From Desulfobulbaceae bacterium (GTDB taxonomy: Bacteria; Desulfobacterota; Desulfobulbia; Desulfobulbales; Desulfocapsaceae): DNA of 32,096 nt. Below, piece by piece: positions 23,440-32,009 of this stretch (the first letter of the stretch is position 1; each line of letters starts with the position of its first letter). Both the position numbers and the translations under genes were made by a program. The stretch is from contig JAFLKM010000057.1 in NCBI GenBank assembly GCA_019163335.1, positions 1-32,096 on the forward strand, given 5' to 3'. Under the pieces are notes generated by a model that was not told the DNA's origin, searched no databases, and saw only the letters and a list, made by a program, of their open reading frames with translations.

Positions 23440-25374
23440 ATGCGTGAAATCGTCCTCGGCACCGCCGGCCATGTTGATCATGGCAAGACCAGTTTGATCA
23501 GAGCCCTCACCGGTATAGAAACCGACCGGCTGAAGGAAGAAAAAAAACGCGGCATCACCATTGAACTTGGTTTTGCCTACCTGGATCTTCCCTGCGGGCA
23601 CCGCCTCGGGATCGTCGATGTGCCCGGTCATGAAAAGTTTGTTAAAAACATGGTTGCCGGGGTCATGGGAATGGATCTGGTGGCCTTTATTGTGGCGGCA
23701 GACGAAGGGATCATGCCCCAGACCAGGGAGCATTTCGAGATCTGTCGTCTGCTTGGGGTCAAACAGGGGATTATCGTCATCACCAAAAAAGATATGGTGG
23801 AACCGGACTGGTTGGATCTTGTGGAAGAAGAGGTTCGGGATTTTTGTGTTGGCAGTTTTCTTGAAGATTCCCCTTTGGTTCGGGTCTCCTCGATCACCGG
23901 CGAAGGCATCGCTGAACTGAAGGAAGAGCTTGATCGTTTCGTCAGCCGCCAGCAGCTCCAGGAAGTCCATGGCCCGTTTCGTTTGCCGGTGGATCGAATT
24001 TTTGCCATGAAGGGATTTGGTGCGGTGATTACCGGGACTTCTATCTCCGGACGGGTTGCCATTGGTGAAGAACTGCGTTTTTATCCCGAGGAGCTGGTTG
24101 CCAAGGTTCGCGGTCTGCAGGTCCATTCCCAGTCCGTGGAAGAGGTGGAGGCAGGCCACCGCACCGCCATTAATTTGCAGGGGGTTGATACTGCCCTCAT
24201 CGAACGGGGAATGGTGGCGGCGACTCCCGGCGCTTTACAGGCGTGCTTTATGCTGGATTGTGATTTTCTCTATCTTGCCGGCAATGAAAAACCGCTCAAA
24301 CACCGCACCAGGGTGCGTGTCCATCTAGGGACGGCTGAGGTCATGGGCCGTATCTCTCTGCTCCAACAGGACGAGCTCAGGCCCGGGCAATCGGCCGCCG
24401 TCCAGCTACTTTTTGAGGAGTCCATTGCCGTCTGGCCCGGGGATCGGTATGTCGTGCGCAGCTATTCGCCGGCCACGACCATAGGCGGCGGCGAGGTGCT
24501 GGGCAACCAGCCGCCCCGTAAGCGAAAACGGGCCACGGAAGAGGATCGGCAACTCAATGCCGGAGTCTTCCGTATTCTTCAGCATGGAACCATTGAAGAG
24601 CGTATTCTCCTTTTTCTTGAGGAAAGTCAAACGGCAGGATTGACCGCCGATGAACTCTCCATCCGGTTGGGGATTTTTGGCAAGCAGTTAAAGAAGGTGA
24701 TGAACGCTCCGCTTTCCACTCGCAAGATCGTGGTGGTAGATTCCGCAGCCCAACGCTATCTGGCAAAGACGGTGAGCGATAAGGTGGAAGAGGCCCTGCT
24801 CATGAATCTCACCGCCTTTCATCGTGATCATCCACTGCAGGGCGGCCTGTCTAAGGAAGAGTTGCGCTCAGGTCTTGGCAAACGGCTCGAATCGAAGGTC
24901 TTTCAGTTCTGCCTGGGAGAGCTGGTGAAAAAGGAGCTGGTGGTTCAGGAGGAGTCGGAGGTGCGGCTTACTTCGCACCGGATTGTCTTGCAGGTGGACG
25001 AAAAGGCCTTCCAGCTTAAACTGGAGGAGTGGTATCGGCAGAAAGGGCTGAGCACTGCCACCATTCGAGAGAGCTGGGAGCATTTTTCCGATATTCCCGA
25101 ATCCATGGTCAAGGAGGTTCTGGCCTTGCTGCTGCGTCAGGGAAAACTGGTTAAGATCAGCGAAAGCCTCTACTACCATGCCGATACGATTGATACGCTA
25201 GCCCAGGATTTGACCGCGTTTTTAACGCGTGAAAAAGACATCGATGCCCCTCGCTTCAAGGAATTAACGGGTCTCACCCGAAAATTCTCCATTCCTCTCC
25301 TCGAGTATTTCGACAGGATTAAGTTGACTATCCGTATCGGAGATACTCGGGTTCTTCGTAAGAAAGTTGTGTAG
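23440..25374 (+). CDS. selB: Selenocysteine-specific translation elongation factor SelB
   Basis: SelB delivers selenocysteinyl-tRNA to UGA codons marked by a downstream SECIS hairpin. The 644-residue protein has an EF-Tu-like GTPase domain with GHVDHGKT at 10-17, RGITIELGF at 37-45, DVPGHE at 60-65 and TKKD at 115-118. Beta-barrel domains follow (to about 350), then a long C-terminal half made of winged-helix modules that bind SECIS RNA. The full length matches bacterial SelB. The ATG has no obvious ribosome-binding site. No selA, selD, tRNA-Sec gene or selenoprotein was recognised in this window. Its presence implies that the genome translates some UGA codons as selenocysteine. Confidence 0.97.
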   Translation: MREIVLGTAGHVDHGKTSLIRALTGIETDRLKEEKKRGITIELGFAYLDLPCGHRLGIVDVPGHEKFVKNMVAGVMGMDLVAFIVAADEGIMPQTREHFEICRLLGVKQGIIVITKKDMVEPDWLDLVEEEVRDFCVGSFLEDSPLVRVSSITGEGIAELKEELDRFVSRQQLQEVHGPFRLPVDRIFAMKGFGAVITGTSISGRVAIGEELRFYPEELVAKVRGLQVHSQSVEEVEAGHRTAINLQGVDTALIERGMVAATPGALQACFMLDCDFLYLAGNEKPLKHRTRVRVHLGTAEVMGRISLLQQDELRPGQSAAVQLLFEESIAVWPGDRYVVRSYSPATTIGGGEVLGNQPPRKRKRATEEDRQLNAGVFRILQHGTIEERILLFLEESQTAGLTADELSIRLGIFGKQLKKVMNAPLSTRKIVVVDSAAQRYLAKTVSDKVEEALLMNLTAFHRDHPLQGGLSKEELRSGLGKRLESKVFQFCLGELVKKELVVQEESEVRLTSHRIVLQVDEKAFQLKLEEWYRQKGLSTATIRESWEHFSDIPESMVKEVLALLLRQGKLVKISESLYYHADTIDTLAQDLTAFLTREKDIDAPRFKELTGLTRKFSIPLLEYFDRIKLTIRIGDTRVLRKKVV

Positions 25375-25485
25375 GGAACAGGCTGAAGCCCCTGTCTACC
25401 GGCTAAAACCCGAATCACCCCATGTGGCAGATGGTTACAACGCTGTTAGCCTTGTCGCCTTCAGTCTTATCACTCTCTCTGATGA

Positions 25486-25974
25486 TTATTCCACGATCAT
25501 GACCGCGCAGTGCGTAGCATGATGCAGAATCCGGTTGGAGGTGGAGCCGAATAAAAACTCCTCGTTATGGGTAAGGCCGCGGCGTCCAACTACCACGATG
25601 CAGCAGCGCAGCTTGGCCTGTTCTTCCAAGATGGCTTCACCGATGGAGGTGCAATGGCGGATGACAAGACGAACTTCGATCTGCTTCTCGTTCAAACCGG
25701 CACTGAGAAGAATCCCTTTGTAGTTGGCTAGGGCGCAGTCCATGTGGTTTTTTTGTTCCTCCAGCCATTGCTGCCGTTTTTCCTCGGTGGGAAAAAAATC
25801 ATCAGTGGGTTCAGGGATAATCGAAAGCAGAGTGACAAAGACATCCGGGTTGCCGCTGAAAAAATCCGCCACATACATGACCGCCCGTTTCGAGTTTTCA
25901 GATTCATCCACTGCCAGCAGCAGGTGGCGTTCCGTGTCCCTGCGGGCGAGATCGCCAAAGTCTTGTTCGCTCAT
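25486..25974 (-). CDS. Universal stress protein (UspA family)
   Basis: This 162-residue single-domain protein has the Usp fold. It begins with a hydrophobic strand and Asp-Glu-Ser (LLLAVDESENS) and ends with the nucleotide-binding loop GRRGLTHNEEFLFGSTSNRI, which fits the G-x2-G-x9-G-S/T pattern of ATP-binding members. A final hydrophobic strand CAVMIVE follows. It is predicted to be cytoplasmic. Its ATG overlaps the stop codon of the kinase-like gene (ATGA), and its ribosome-binding site GGGAGG lies inside that gene, so translation of the two is coupled. The protein may be a stress sensor acting together with the kinase-like partner; this is inference from the overlap. Confidence 0.92.
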   Translation of the reverse strand: MSEQDFGDLARRDTERHLLLAVDESENSKRAVMYVADFFSGNPDVFVTLLSIIPEPTDDFFPTEEKRQQWLEEQKNHMDCALANYKGILLSAGLNEKQIEVRLVIRHCTSIGEAILEEQAKLRCCIVVVGRRGLTHNEEFLFGSTSNRILHHATHCAVMIVE

Positions 25975-26972
25975 GGTTGCCTCCCGGTTAGTGAGATCAT
26001 GTCTGCCCGAGCCACGCTCAGGTCTTCCAGCATCTGGTCGGTGTTTTCATAGAAGAAATTTGTTCCCTGGGAAAAATGGAGTAAAATCCGGTTCAAGGAG
26101 TCCGGGATGTAGGGGTAAATCTTCTGGAGATTGGCCACCCGGTTCTTGTAGGCAATGCTCAGATCCTCGCCCCAGAGGGTGTCAAAGAGCGCCCGCTGAT
26201 TGTGGTAGAGATCCGGCACCAGCACATCGCCGCGGCCCACGAGGAAGATGAGGATATTGCCCAATCCCTGCATGTCGAAGCTGAACAGGGATTCGCCCTG
26301 CTGGAAGTTGTAGTCAAAATCAATCCAGCGGTTGACCTGCCGTTCCTCGTCCCAGATGATGTGATCACGGCGAATGTCGCCGTGTTTTTCCCCCTGGTCG
26401 TGCAGGAATTTGACCGATTCCACCAGTTCAATGAAGTGGTCGAGAACCCGCGGAAAGAAGTTGTAAAAGTAGTCGTGATGGTTGCTGCCGTAGCTCGTCA
26501 CCACATCGTCAAATCGGGGCCCGCGGATGAATTCGAGAATACGCACGTTGTTGCCCGCCGCGTCCAAAACCCAGCGGCCATGCATGAAATTTTTGTGCCC
26601 TGCGACCAGGTCAAGGAGCCGAGCCTCCTTTTTGGGGCTGCGGAAACAGGTCATCTTGACCCCGGCAATCACGGTCTGAAATTCTTCAAAAAAGACCAGC
26701 TTGAGAATCCTGGTGGCGCTGGTGGTCAGCTCGATGGCCCGGCGCACCCAGAACTTGGGCTCGTCATCCAGGCCAAAACGGCCCTCCTTTTCGCAACGTT
26801 TCATCCAGTAGGGGACGTTTCCAAGAAGCACCACATCGTTGTACTCAATTTTGAAAAAATCACTGGTGTCAGTGATGATCTGGAAGTTGGTGGGGACCCG
26901 GTCCGCTCCGGCATGTCTGGCGATGAGTGCCCGAATATCGGCTTCTCGCAGGGTTTCGGCAGGTTGCGTCAT
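25971..26972 (-). CDS. Protein-kinase-like phosphotransferase domain protein
   Basis: The 333-residue product carries the landmarks of a protein-kinase-like fold. They are a candidate ATP-anchoring Lys near residue 91 (RILKLVF), an acidic helix residue in KKEARLL, the catalytic-loop-like HGDIRRDH (His-Gly-Asp at 197-199) and WIDFD (metal-binding Asp at 218). The catalytic loop has His where most kinases have Asn, so activity is uncertain. Similar loops occur in lipopolysaccharide kinases and aminoglycoside-phosphotransferase-like enzymes. The substrate is unknown. The start at 26972 is preferred because AGGAGG lies eight bases upstream, while an ATG 16 codons earlier (27020) has none. Its stop overlaps the start of the universal stress protein gene by four bases. 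Confidence 0.78.
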   Translation of the reverse strand: MTQPAETLREADIRALIARHAGADRVPTNFQIITDTSDFFKIEYNDVVLLGNVPYWMKRCEKEGRFGLDDEPKFWVRRAIELTTSATRILKLVFFEEFQTVIAGVKMTCFRSPKKEARLLDLVAGHKNFMHGRWVLDAAGNNVRILEFIRGPRFDDVVTSYGSNHHDYFYNFFPRVLDHFIELVESVKFLHDQGEKHGDIRRDHIIWDEERQVNRWIDFDYNFQQGESLFSFDMQGLGNILIFLVGRGDVLVPDLYHNQRALFDTLWGEDLSIAYKNRVANLQKIYPYIPDSLNRILLHFSQGTNFFYENTDQMLEDLSVARADMISLTGRQP

Positions 26973-27280
26973 CACCACAATCCTCCTGACGTAGTGTTTG
27001 AGTGTCAACCGATGCGCCATCAGATGGGATGGCGGAGGAAGGGACTTTTTGTTTCCTTTATGCTATTATGCTAGCACCAGACGGCAGAAATGGCAAATGA
27101 CCCCCGGCTTTTTTATATAGAAAAAAAGGAGGGATTGACTTTCGGGTATTCTTTCAAGTTTTATCAGGCAATGGCGGATGGCTGAGCATTTCAGGATTTG
27201 TCTATAGTCTGCTGGATTGGAAGGCCTTGCGACTGGCCAGCCTGTGTTTTTGATCTTGGTAAAAGGAGCGTTGTTTCTCT
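26973..27280. other. Divergent kinase-like/rtcB intergenic region
   Basis: These 308 bases separate divergent genes. A promoter-like pair in the rtcB direction is TTGACT at 27135-27140 and TTTTAT at 27159-27164 with 18 bases between, leaving a leader of about 110 bases. An A/T hairpin-like block (cttttttatatag then aaaaaaag, about 27108-27128) lies just upstream. No clear sigma-54 type GG-N10-GC element was found near rtcB. Confidence 0.35.
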
Positions 27281-28450
27281 ATGCAAAAGGTCATCGTCAC
27301 TGAAAAACTTCCCATTAAACTCTGGCTTGACGATATCGAACCCGGTGCCCTGGAGCAGGCCAGAAATCTTGCCAACCTTCCCTTTCTCTTTCAGCATGTT
27401 GCGGTGATGCCGGATGCCCATCAGGGCTATGGCATGCCCATTGGTGGGGTGATGGCGTCTGATGAAGTGGTGATTCCCAATGCGGTGGGGGTGGATATCG
27501 GTTGCGGCATGTGCGCAGTTCGAACATCCTTGACTACCATTTCCACCGAACAATTGAAACAGGTGCTGGCCGAGATCAGACGGAAGGTTCCCCTTGGTTT
27601 CGAACACCATAAAAAGAAGCAGGATGCGAGGTTGATGCCCAAGGCAGAGGGGTTGCTGGAGGATCTGCCGGTTGTGGCCAGAGAGTATCAGGCCGCGCTC
27701 ACTCAGCTTGGCAGCCTGGGAGGAGGAAATCATTTCATCGAGATCCAGAAAGGCGATGACCATCGAATCTGGCTGATGGTGCATTCCGGCAGCCGGAATC
27801 TTGGGTTCAAGGTTGCCAATTATTACAACCATCTGGCCATGACTTTGAACCGGCAATGGGGCTCTCGTATTCCCACTGCCTGGCAGTTGGCATTTCTGCC
27901 CCTTACCGGGCCAGAGGCTCAGGCCTATCTGCGCGAGATGCGTTACTGTGTGGATTTCGCCTTTGCCAATCGCAAGATAATGATGGAAAAGGTCAAGGAT
28001 GCCCTGTTAACCGTTGCGGCTCCGGTGTTTTTTGAGCCGATGATAAATATTGCCCACAATTATGCGGCCCTGGAGTTTCATTTTGGTAAGCATGTTTTGG
28101 TGCATCGCAAAGGAGCGACCAGCGCCAGTGCAGGAGAGATTGGTATCGTCCCGGGGTCGCAGGGAAGTCCCAGCTATATTGTCAAGGGTAAGGGAAACCC
28201 TGAAAGCTTTGCATCCTGCGCGCATGGGGCAGGAAGAAAGATGGGGCGCAAGCAGGCTCAGCGCCAACTTGATCTGGGGCAGGAGAAGAAACGGCTGGAC
28301 GACCAGGGTATTCTCCATGAAATCCGTTCTGCTAAAGATCTTGATGAGGCAGCCGGCGCTTATAAGGACATTGATAAGGTCGTTGAAAATCAGCTGGATC
28401 TGGTGGAGGTGTTGGTCGCTCTGCATCCGCTGGCGGTGATCAAGGGTTGA
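27281..28450 (+). CDS. rtcB: RtcB-family RNA ligase
   Basis: RtcB joins RNA 2',3'-cyclic phosphate or 3'-phosphate ends to 5'-hydroxyl ends using GTP and manganese. The 389-residue protein has the metal and guanylate sites: Asp72 and Cys75 in VGVDIGCGM, GGGNHFIE at 147-154, His168 in VHSGSRN, His259 in NIAHNYA, and His315 in CAHGAGRKMGR, the position guanylylated in the family. Slightly shorter than E. coli RtcB (408 residues), it resembles compact bacterial RtcB forms. AAAAGGAG lies about 12 bases before the ATG. No archease gene, rtcA or RtcR regulator is present nearby, so it appears as a single-gene unit used for RNA repair or tRNA processing. Confidence 0.95.
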   Translation: MQKVIVTEKLPIKLWLDDIEPGALEQARNLANLPFLFQHVAVMPDAHQGYGMPIGGVMASDEVVIPNAVGVDIGCGMCAVRTSLTTISTEQLKQVLAEIRRKVPLGFEHHKKKQDARLMPKAEGLLEDLPVVAREYQAALTQLGSLGGGNHFIEIQKGDDHRIWLMVHSGSRNLGFKVANYYNHLAMTLNRQWGSRIPTAWQLAFLPLTGPEAQAYLREMRYCVDFAFANRKIMMEKVKDALLTVAAPVFFEPMINIAHNYAALEFHFGKHVLVHRKGATSASAGEIGIVPGSQGSPSYIVKGKGNPESFASCAHGAGRKMGRKQAQRQLDLGQEKKRLDDQGILHEIRSAKDLDEAAGAYKDIDKVVENQLDLVEVLVALHPLAVIKG

Positions 28451-28507
28451 TGATGGATGACCTTCCGTGCCCGTTCCTCTTACTCTGTCCTGCCCCTCAG
28501 GTACGGG

Positions 28508-28526
28508 AAAGCCGTGGGCTTTTTTC
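28508..28526 (+). terminator. Probable intrinsic terminator of rtcB
   Basis: AAAGCC (28508-28513) and GGCTTT (28517-28522) form a 6-bp stem around GTG, followed by further T residues. It lies about 60 bases after the rtcB stop and just ahead of the promoter for the B12 leader. Confidence 0.55.
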
Positions 28527-28534
28527 ACCCCTGC

Positions 28535-28563
28535 TTGACAATTCAGATGATTGCAGGTATTGA
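28535..28563 (+). promoter_or_regulatory. Sigma-70-type promoter of the cobalamin riboswitch leader
   Basis: A perfect -35 box TTGACA (28535-28540) is followed after 17 bases by TATTGA (28558-28563), a reasonable -10 box. It lies about 65 bases ahead of the riboswitch core and after the rtcB terminator, the expected place for the promoter of the regulated transport operon. Confidence 0.55.
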
Positions 28564-28627
28564 GATACATGAATTCAGGTACCTGGAGGCTTTTTCTGAG
28601 ATTTTCCTTTACTGGAGAGCTGAGATT

Positions 28628-28785
28628 GCCTGACAGGTTGAAAAGGGAACTTCGTGTGAATCGAAGACGGGCCCGCCGCTGTAACCGGGGACAAATTCCG
28701 CAGAATGCCACTGTCTGAGAGTAAGCCAGACGGGAAGGCGCGGGATGCGAAAGATCCGGAAGTCAGAAGACCTGCCTGAATATGG
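28628..28785 (+). ncRNA. Cobalamin (adenosylcobalamin) riboswitch
   Basis: The leader contains the conserved cobalamin riboswitch elements in order: AAAAGGGAAC near 28640, GCCCGCCGCTGTAACCGGGG (about 28671-28690), the B12-box-type GCCACTGTC (about 28707-28715), a GACGGGAAGGCGCGGG segment, and the closing GTCAGAAGACCTGCC (about 28762-28776). The terminal stem pairs an ACAGGT-type 5' strand with ACCTGC at the 3' end. The aptamer binds a B12 coenzyme and, with the terminator that follows, should switch off the downstream ABC transporter genes when cobalamin is plentiful. Boundaries are approximate. Confidence 0.93.
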
Positions 28786-28838
28786 ATGGTATGAGCTCGC
28801 GGACAGAGCCCCATGCCTGTGATTTCGGATATGAAGGG

Positions 28839-28882
28839 AAATCCCGGATCAATTGGTATCATTGATCCGGGATTTTTTATTT
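28839..28882 (+). terminator. Riboswitch expression-platform terminator
   Basis: AAATCCCGGATCAAT (28839-28853) pairs perfectly over 15 bases with ATTGATCCGGGATTT (28861-28875), with a 7-base loop and a following TTTTATTTT run. It is a very strong intrinsic terminator about 60 bases after the aptamer and about 170 bases before the first gene, consistent with transcriptional control by cobalamin. Confidence 0.88.
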
Positions 28883-29050
28883 TCTCCGGATCCGACGGTC
28901 AAGGGAACACCATGTTCCATCATGCACGATTTTTACTTCCTCGCCCGGTTCTCTCTTTTTTTCTGATTGAGTTCCGTCTCATTGCAAGCATCAGTGCACT
29001 CCGTTTTGGGCAATACCGTCTCGCATCATGCCCATTTGTGATTGTAAGCC
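28883..29050 (+). other. Leader between terminator and permease gene
   Basis: This stretch has no assured gene. A 49-codon frame starting at ATG 28912 (preceded by AAGGGAA) runs to 29061 and overlaps the permease start by 11 bases; its protein has no recognised family. Because the permease ATG itself lacks a ribosome-binding site, translational coupling from this frame is possible but unproven. Confidence 0.25.
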
Positions 29051-30079
29051 ATGTCAGCTAAGCCGCCTTTTACCCTGCTATCCCTTGCCTTGATCTTGAC
29101 CCTGGCCATTATCCTGGCAACGGGGATGGGGTTTATTTCCATTGACCCGGCGGAAGTGATCCGGGTGCTGTGGATAAAGGCCTGCGGCGGGACATTTGCG
29201 GGTGATATGAACCCCACCTTTCCCTTTGTTATTCTGGAAGTTCGGTTGCCCCGTATTCTGACTGCGGCTCTCGTCGGGGGCGGACTGGCCATGGCCGGGG
29301 CGGTGTTTCAAGCGATTCTTCTCAATCCCCTGGCCGATCCCTACACCCTTGGGGTTTCTTCGGGCGCTGCCTTTGGGGCTTCGCTGGCGTTGGTGTTGGG
29401 GATTCTCGGTGTCGCTCTCCCGGTCTATTTTTCTGTTCCCTTCTTTGCCTTTCTTGGAGCCATGGCCACCCTGGCCGTTGTCTTCTCCCTGGCCGCCCCA
29501 GATGGCCGGTTTTCTTCCAATACCCTGATTCTGTCCGGGGTGATTGTGGCAGCGATCCTCTCAGCAGGAATCGGCTTTATCCAGTACCTGGCCGATGAAC
29601 AGGTTGGGGTGATTATCTTCTGGCTGATGGGCAGTCTGGTGGGGAAGACCTGGACAGATGTGGCACTTACTGCCTTCTTTGCATTTCCATGCCTGCTGGT
29701 AATGCTTTATTTTGCCAGGGACTTGAATATCATGGCTTTTGGCGGGCGAACCGCTGAAACCATTGGGGTGGACAGCCGCCGGGTAAAAAAGATTCTGCTG
29801 GTCTGCGCCTCATTGCTGACCGCAATCTGTGTTTCGGTGTCCGGCATCATTGGCTTTGTCGGCCTGATTGTTCCCCATCTCCTGCGCCTTGTTCTGGGGC
29901 CGGATAATCGTCTCTTGATTCCCTCCTGTTTCTTTGGCGGCGCCATTCTCCTGCTCACCGCAGACACCATTACCAGGGCTTGGCTGCCGACGGAGCTGCC
30001 CATTGGGGTGCTCACCTCGCTGATCGGCGGCCCTTTCTTCTGCTACATCTTTCGTCGGAAACAGTTAGGGGGGCAATGA
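29051..30079 (+). CDS. btuC: FecCD/BtuC-type ABC transporter permease
   Basis: The 342-residue inner membrane protein has about ten hydrophobic helices and the FecCD family signatures: an RLPRILTAALVGGGLAMAG block near residues 66-84, NPLADPYTLGVSSGAAFGA at about 93-111, and ISGIIGFVGLIVPHLLR near 272-287, which contains the ATPase-coupling loop. The family imports B12, haem or iron chelates as dimers with an ATPase. The upstream cobalamin riboswitch makes a corrinoid the likely cargo, which is inference. The ATG has no ribosome-binding site, and the TGA overlaps the ATPase gene start (ATGA). Confidence 0.93.
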   Translation: MSAKPPFTLLSLALILTLAIILATGMGFISIDPAEVIRVLWIKACGGTFAGDMNPTFPFVILEVRLPRILTAALVGGGLAMAGAVFQAILLNPLADPYTLGVSSGAAFGASLALVLGILGVALPVYFSVPFFAFLGAMATLAVVFSLAAPDGRFSSNTLILSGVIVAAILSAGIGFIQYLADEQVGVIIFWLMGSLVGKTWTDVALTAFFAFPCLLVMLYFARDLNIMAFGGRTAETIGVDSRRVKKILLVCASLLTAICVSVSGIIGFVGLIVPHLLRLVLGPDNRLLIPSCFFGGAILLLTADTITRAWLPTELPIGVLTSLIGGPFFCYIFRRKQLGGQ

Positions 30080-31035
30080 TGAAGTTGGATAAGGATGTTG
30101 CGTCATTGTTTGTGGTCAACAAGGGTTGTTTCGCCTACCGTGCGGAGAATGTTCTTCAAGATATTGATCTAAATCTAGCGCCCGGCCAGTTTTATGGGCT
30201 CATCGGCCCCAATGGCAGTGGGAAGAGCTCTTTACTCGATCTGTTGACGGCGACTCGATTGTTAAAGAGCGGCCAGCTTCTGTTTCAGGGTAAGCCCCTT
30301 GGCGGCTATGCCAAAAAAGAACTGGCCCGAAAGATTGCCCTGGTACCCCAGCAATTTGCGATGGGTTTCGATTTCACCGTCGCTGAGGTGGTGCTCATGG
30401 GACGCTACCCGCACATCCCCAGGTTCAGCAATCCAACGGTTCGGGATCTTGATCTGGTGGAGGATGCGATGGTAAAAATGCAGATTCAGTCTTTAAGGCA
30501 TCGCCTGATAACCGATCTTTCCGGTGGTGAGAAACAACGGGTGGTGGTGGCGCGGGCACTGGCTCAGGATACCGAGGTTTTGGTGCTTGATGAGGCCACT
30601 GCCAATCTGGATATCCATCATACCATTGAGATTATGCACGTGATTCGGAGATTGGTGCACGATCAGGGGCGGACGGTCATTGCTGCCATCCATGATCTGA
30701 ATCTGGCCGCTGCCTTCTGCGATCAGGTGATTGTCCTGAATGAGGGGCGAATTTTTAGAACCGGGGCAGTGACGGAGGTGTTGACCTCACGGTTGATCAC
30801 TGATGTTTTTCAGGTGGAGCCGGAGGTGCAGAGGGCACTTTTTCCCTCTTTGGAGCGATCGGTATGTGGGTGTTCATGTCCTGCGCCCTCATTCCCTCCA
30901 CCACTGGAAGAAGCCCTGTCCGACCATCCAAGACCTGCACGTACTTTGCATTCAACCCCGGAACGATTGTCACAGGACCGTTCATGTCCTGTTCTGGATA
31001 GCAGTGGGCTTTTATCCGGATCAATTGGCCATTAG
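30076..31035 (+). CDS. btuD: ABC transporter ATP-binding protein, BtuD/FecE type
   Basis: This is the ATPase that powers the preceding permease. Walker A GPNGSGKSS is at 44-52, the Q-loop in LVPQQF at about 89-94, the signature LSGGEKQR at 148-155, Walker B LVLDEA at about 169-174, the D-loop ANLD at 176-179 and the switch His206 in AIHDL. The start overlaps the permease stop (ATGATG; either ATG possible) after AGGGGGG. The 319-residue chain is about 55 residues longer than usual. After LFPSLERS (about 255-262) it ends in a Cys/Pro-rich tail beginning CGCSCPAPSFPPP that does not look like the normal FecE/BtuD C-terminus. No substrate-binding protein gene follows. Confidence 0.92.
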   Translation: MMKLDKDVASLFVVNKGCFAYRAENVLQDIDLNLAPGQFYGLIGPNGSGKSSLLDLLTATRLLKSGQLLFQGKPLGGYAKKELARKIALVPQQFAMGFDFTVAEVVLMGRYPHIPRFSNPTVRDLDLVEDAMVKMQIQSLRHRLITDLSGGEKQRVVVARALAQDTEVLVLDEATANLDIHHTIEIMHVIRRLVHDQGRTVIAAIHDLNLAAAFCDQVIVLNEGRIFRTGAVTEVLTSRLITDVFQVEPEVQRALFPSLERSVCGCSCPAPSFPPPLEEALSDHPRPARTLHSTPERLSQDRSCPVLDSSGLLSGSIGH

Positions 31036-31376
31036 CTGGTGTGATTTTATTTCATTTTCTTATGGATAAAGTAAGTGTCATTCTTATAGTCTTTCCTGTA
31101 ATATGAGGTTTCTCCTTGTGCCCCTTGGCGGGAAATTTAATGAGAGAATCTCTCCATTTCCGCCATTGTTGTCAGGGAAAGAGAAGAGACTTATATACTT
31201 ATGATGTGTAGAGGATGATTAAGAATATTTGTGTCTCGTAATGATGAAGTGATGGATTGGAAGATTATCCAGCCCCTTTTTTCCTTTTGCAAATCTAACT
31301 CCAGCGGCGCAGGCATCAAGCTTGATGACCCGCTGCATTCCTGCAAGCAACTTTTGACTGTGACTTTCTGAAGACC
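31036..31376. other. Intergenic region before yciB
   Basis: No gene was recognised in these 341 bases. A 14-bp perfect palindrome CATCAAGCTTGATG (31314-31327) lies inside a larger imperfect stem (CAGCGG at 31302-31307 with CCGCTG at 31330-31335), a possible operator or RNA hairpin about 40 bases ahead of yciB. No good promoter pair was identified. Confidence 0.35.
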
Positions 31377-31928
31377 ATGAAACTATTGACCGACTTCCTC
31401 CCCATCCTGCTCTTTTTTATTGCTTACAAGCTGTTTGATATCTATGTCGCTACTGCTGTAGCCATCGCCGCAACCTTTCTGCATGTAGCCGTCACCTGGC
31501 TGAAAACCCGCAAGGTGGCATCCATGCAACTGGTGACTCTGGCGATACTGGTGGTCTTTGGTGGCCTGACGCTCTATCTGCACAACGAACAGTTTATCCA
31601 ATGGAAGCCCACGGTGATCAACTGGATTTTTGGCGTCGTCTTTCTGGGCAGTCAGTTCTTCGGAGAAAAGACCGTGGTTGAGCGGTTGATGAGCGCCCAG
31701 ATTGACCTGCCCATTCATATCTGGCGGCGACTCAACCTGGGCTGGGTGGCCTTCTTCCTGATCATGGGCGGGGCTAACCTCTATACGATGTATAATTATG
31801 ATCGGGATACCTGGGTAAATTTCAAACTATTTGGCATGCTCGGGATGACCGTGATTTTTCTCGTCATTCAGTCGCTGTTTCTTTCCCGTTATATTAACGA
31901 ACCGAAGAAGAGTGATGCTGGGGATTGA
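31377..31928 (+). CDS. yciB: YciB (intracellular septation protein A) inner membrane protein
   Basis: The 183-residue protein is made of about five hydrophobic helices. It shows the family pattern: start MKLLTDFLPILLFFIAYK, then VTWLKTRKV, and in the second half FLGSQFFGEKTVVERLM with WRRLNLGWVAFFLIMGGANL. YciB proteins sit in the inner membrane and are linked to envelope maintenance and cell division; the exact role is unsettled. The length fits the family. Only a weak GAAG precedes the ATG. It appears to be a single-gene unit closed by a hairpin terminator. Confidence 0.95.
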   Translation: MKLLTDFLPILLFFIAYKLFDIYVATAVAIAATFLHVAVTWLKTRKVASMQLVTLAILVVFGGLTLYLHNEQFIQWKPTVINWIFGVVFLGSQFFGEKTVVERLMSAQIDLPIHIWRRLNLGWVAFFLIMGGANLYTMYNYDRDTWVNFKLFGMLGMTVIFLVIQSLFLSRYINEPKKSDAGD

Positions 31929-32009
31929 GAGAGACAACAGATCATTCCGTAGGGAAGTATGAGGTATTAAAAGGGGAAAAGTCAGGGGCCACTCCACTTC
32001 AATTTCATG

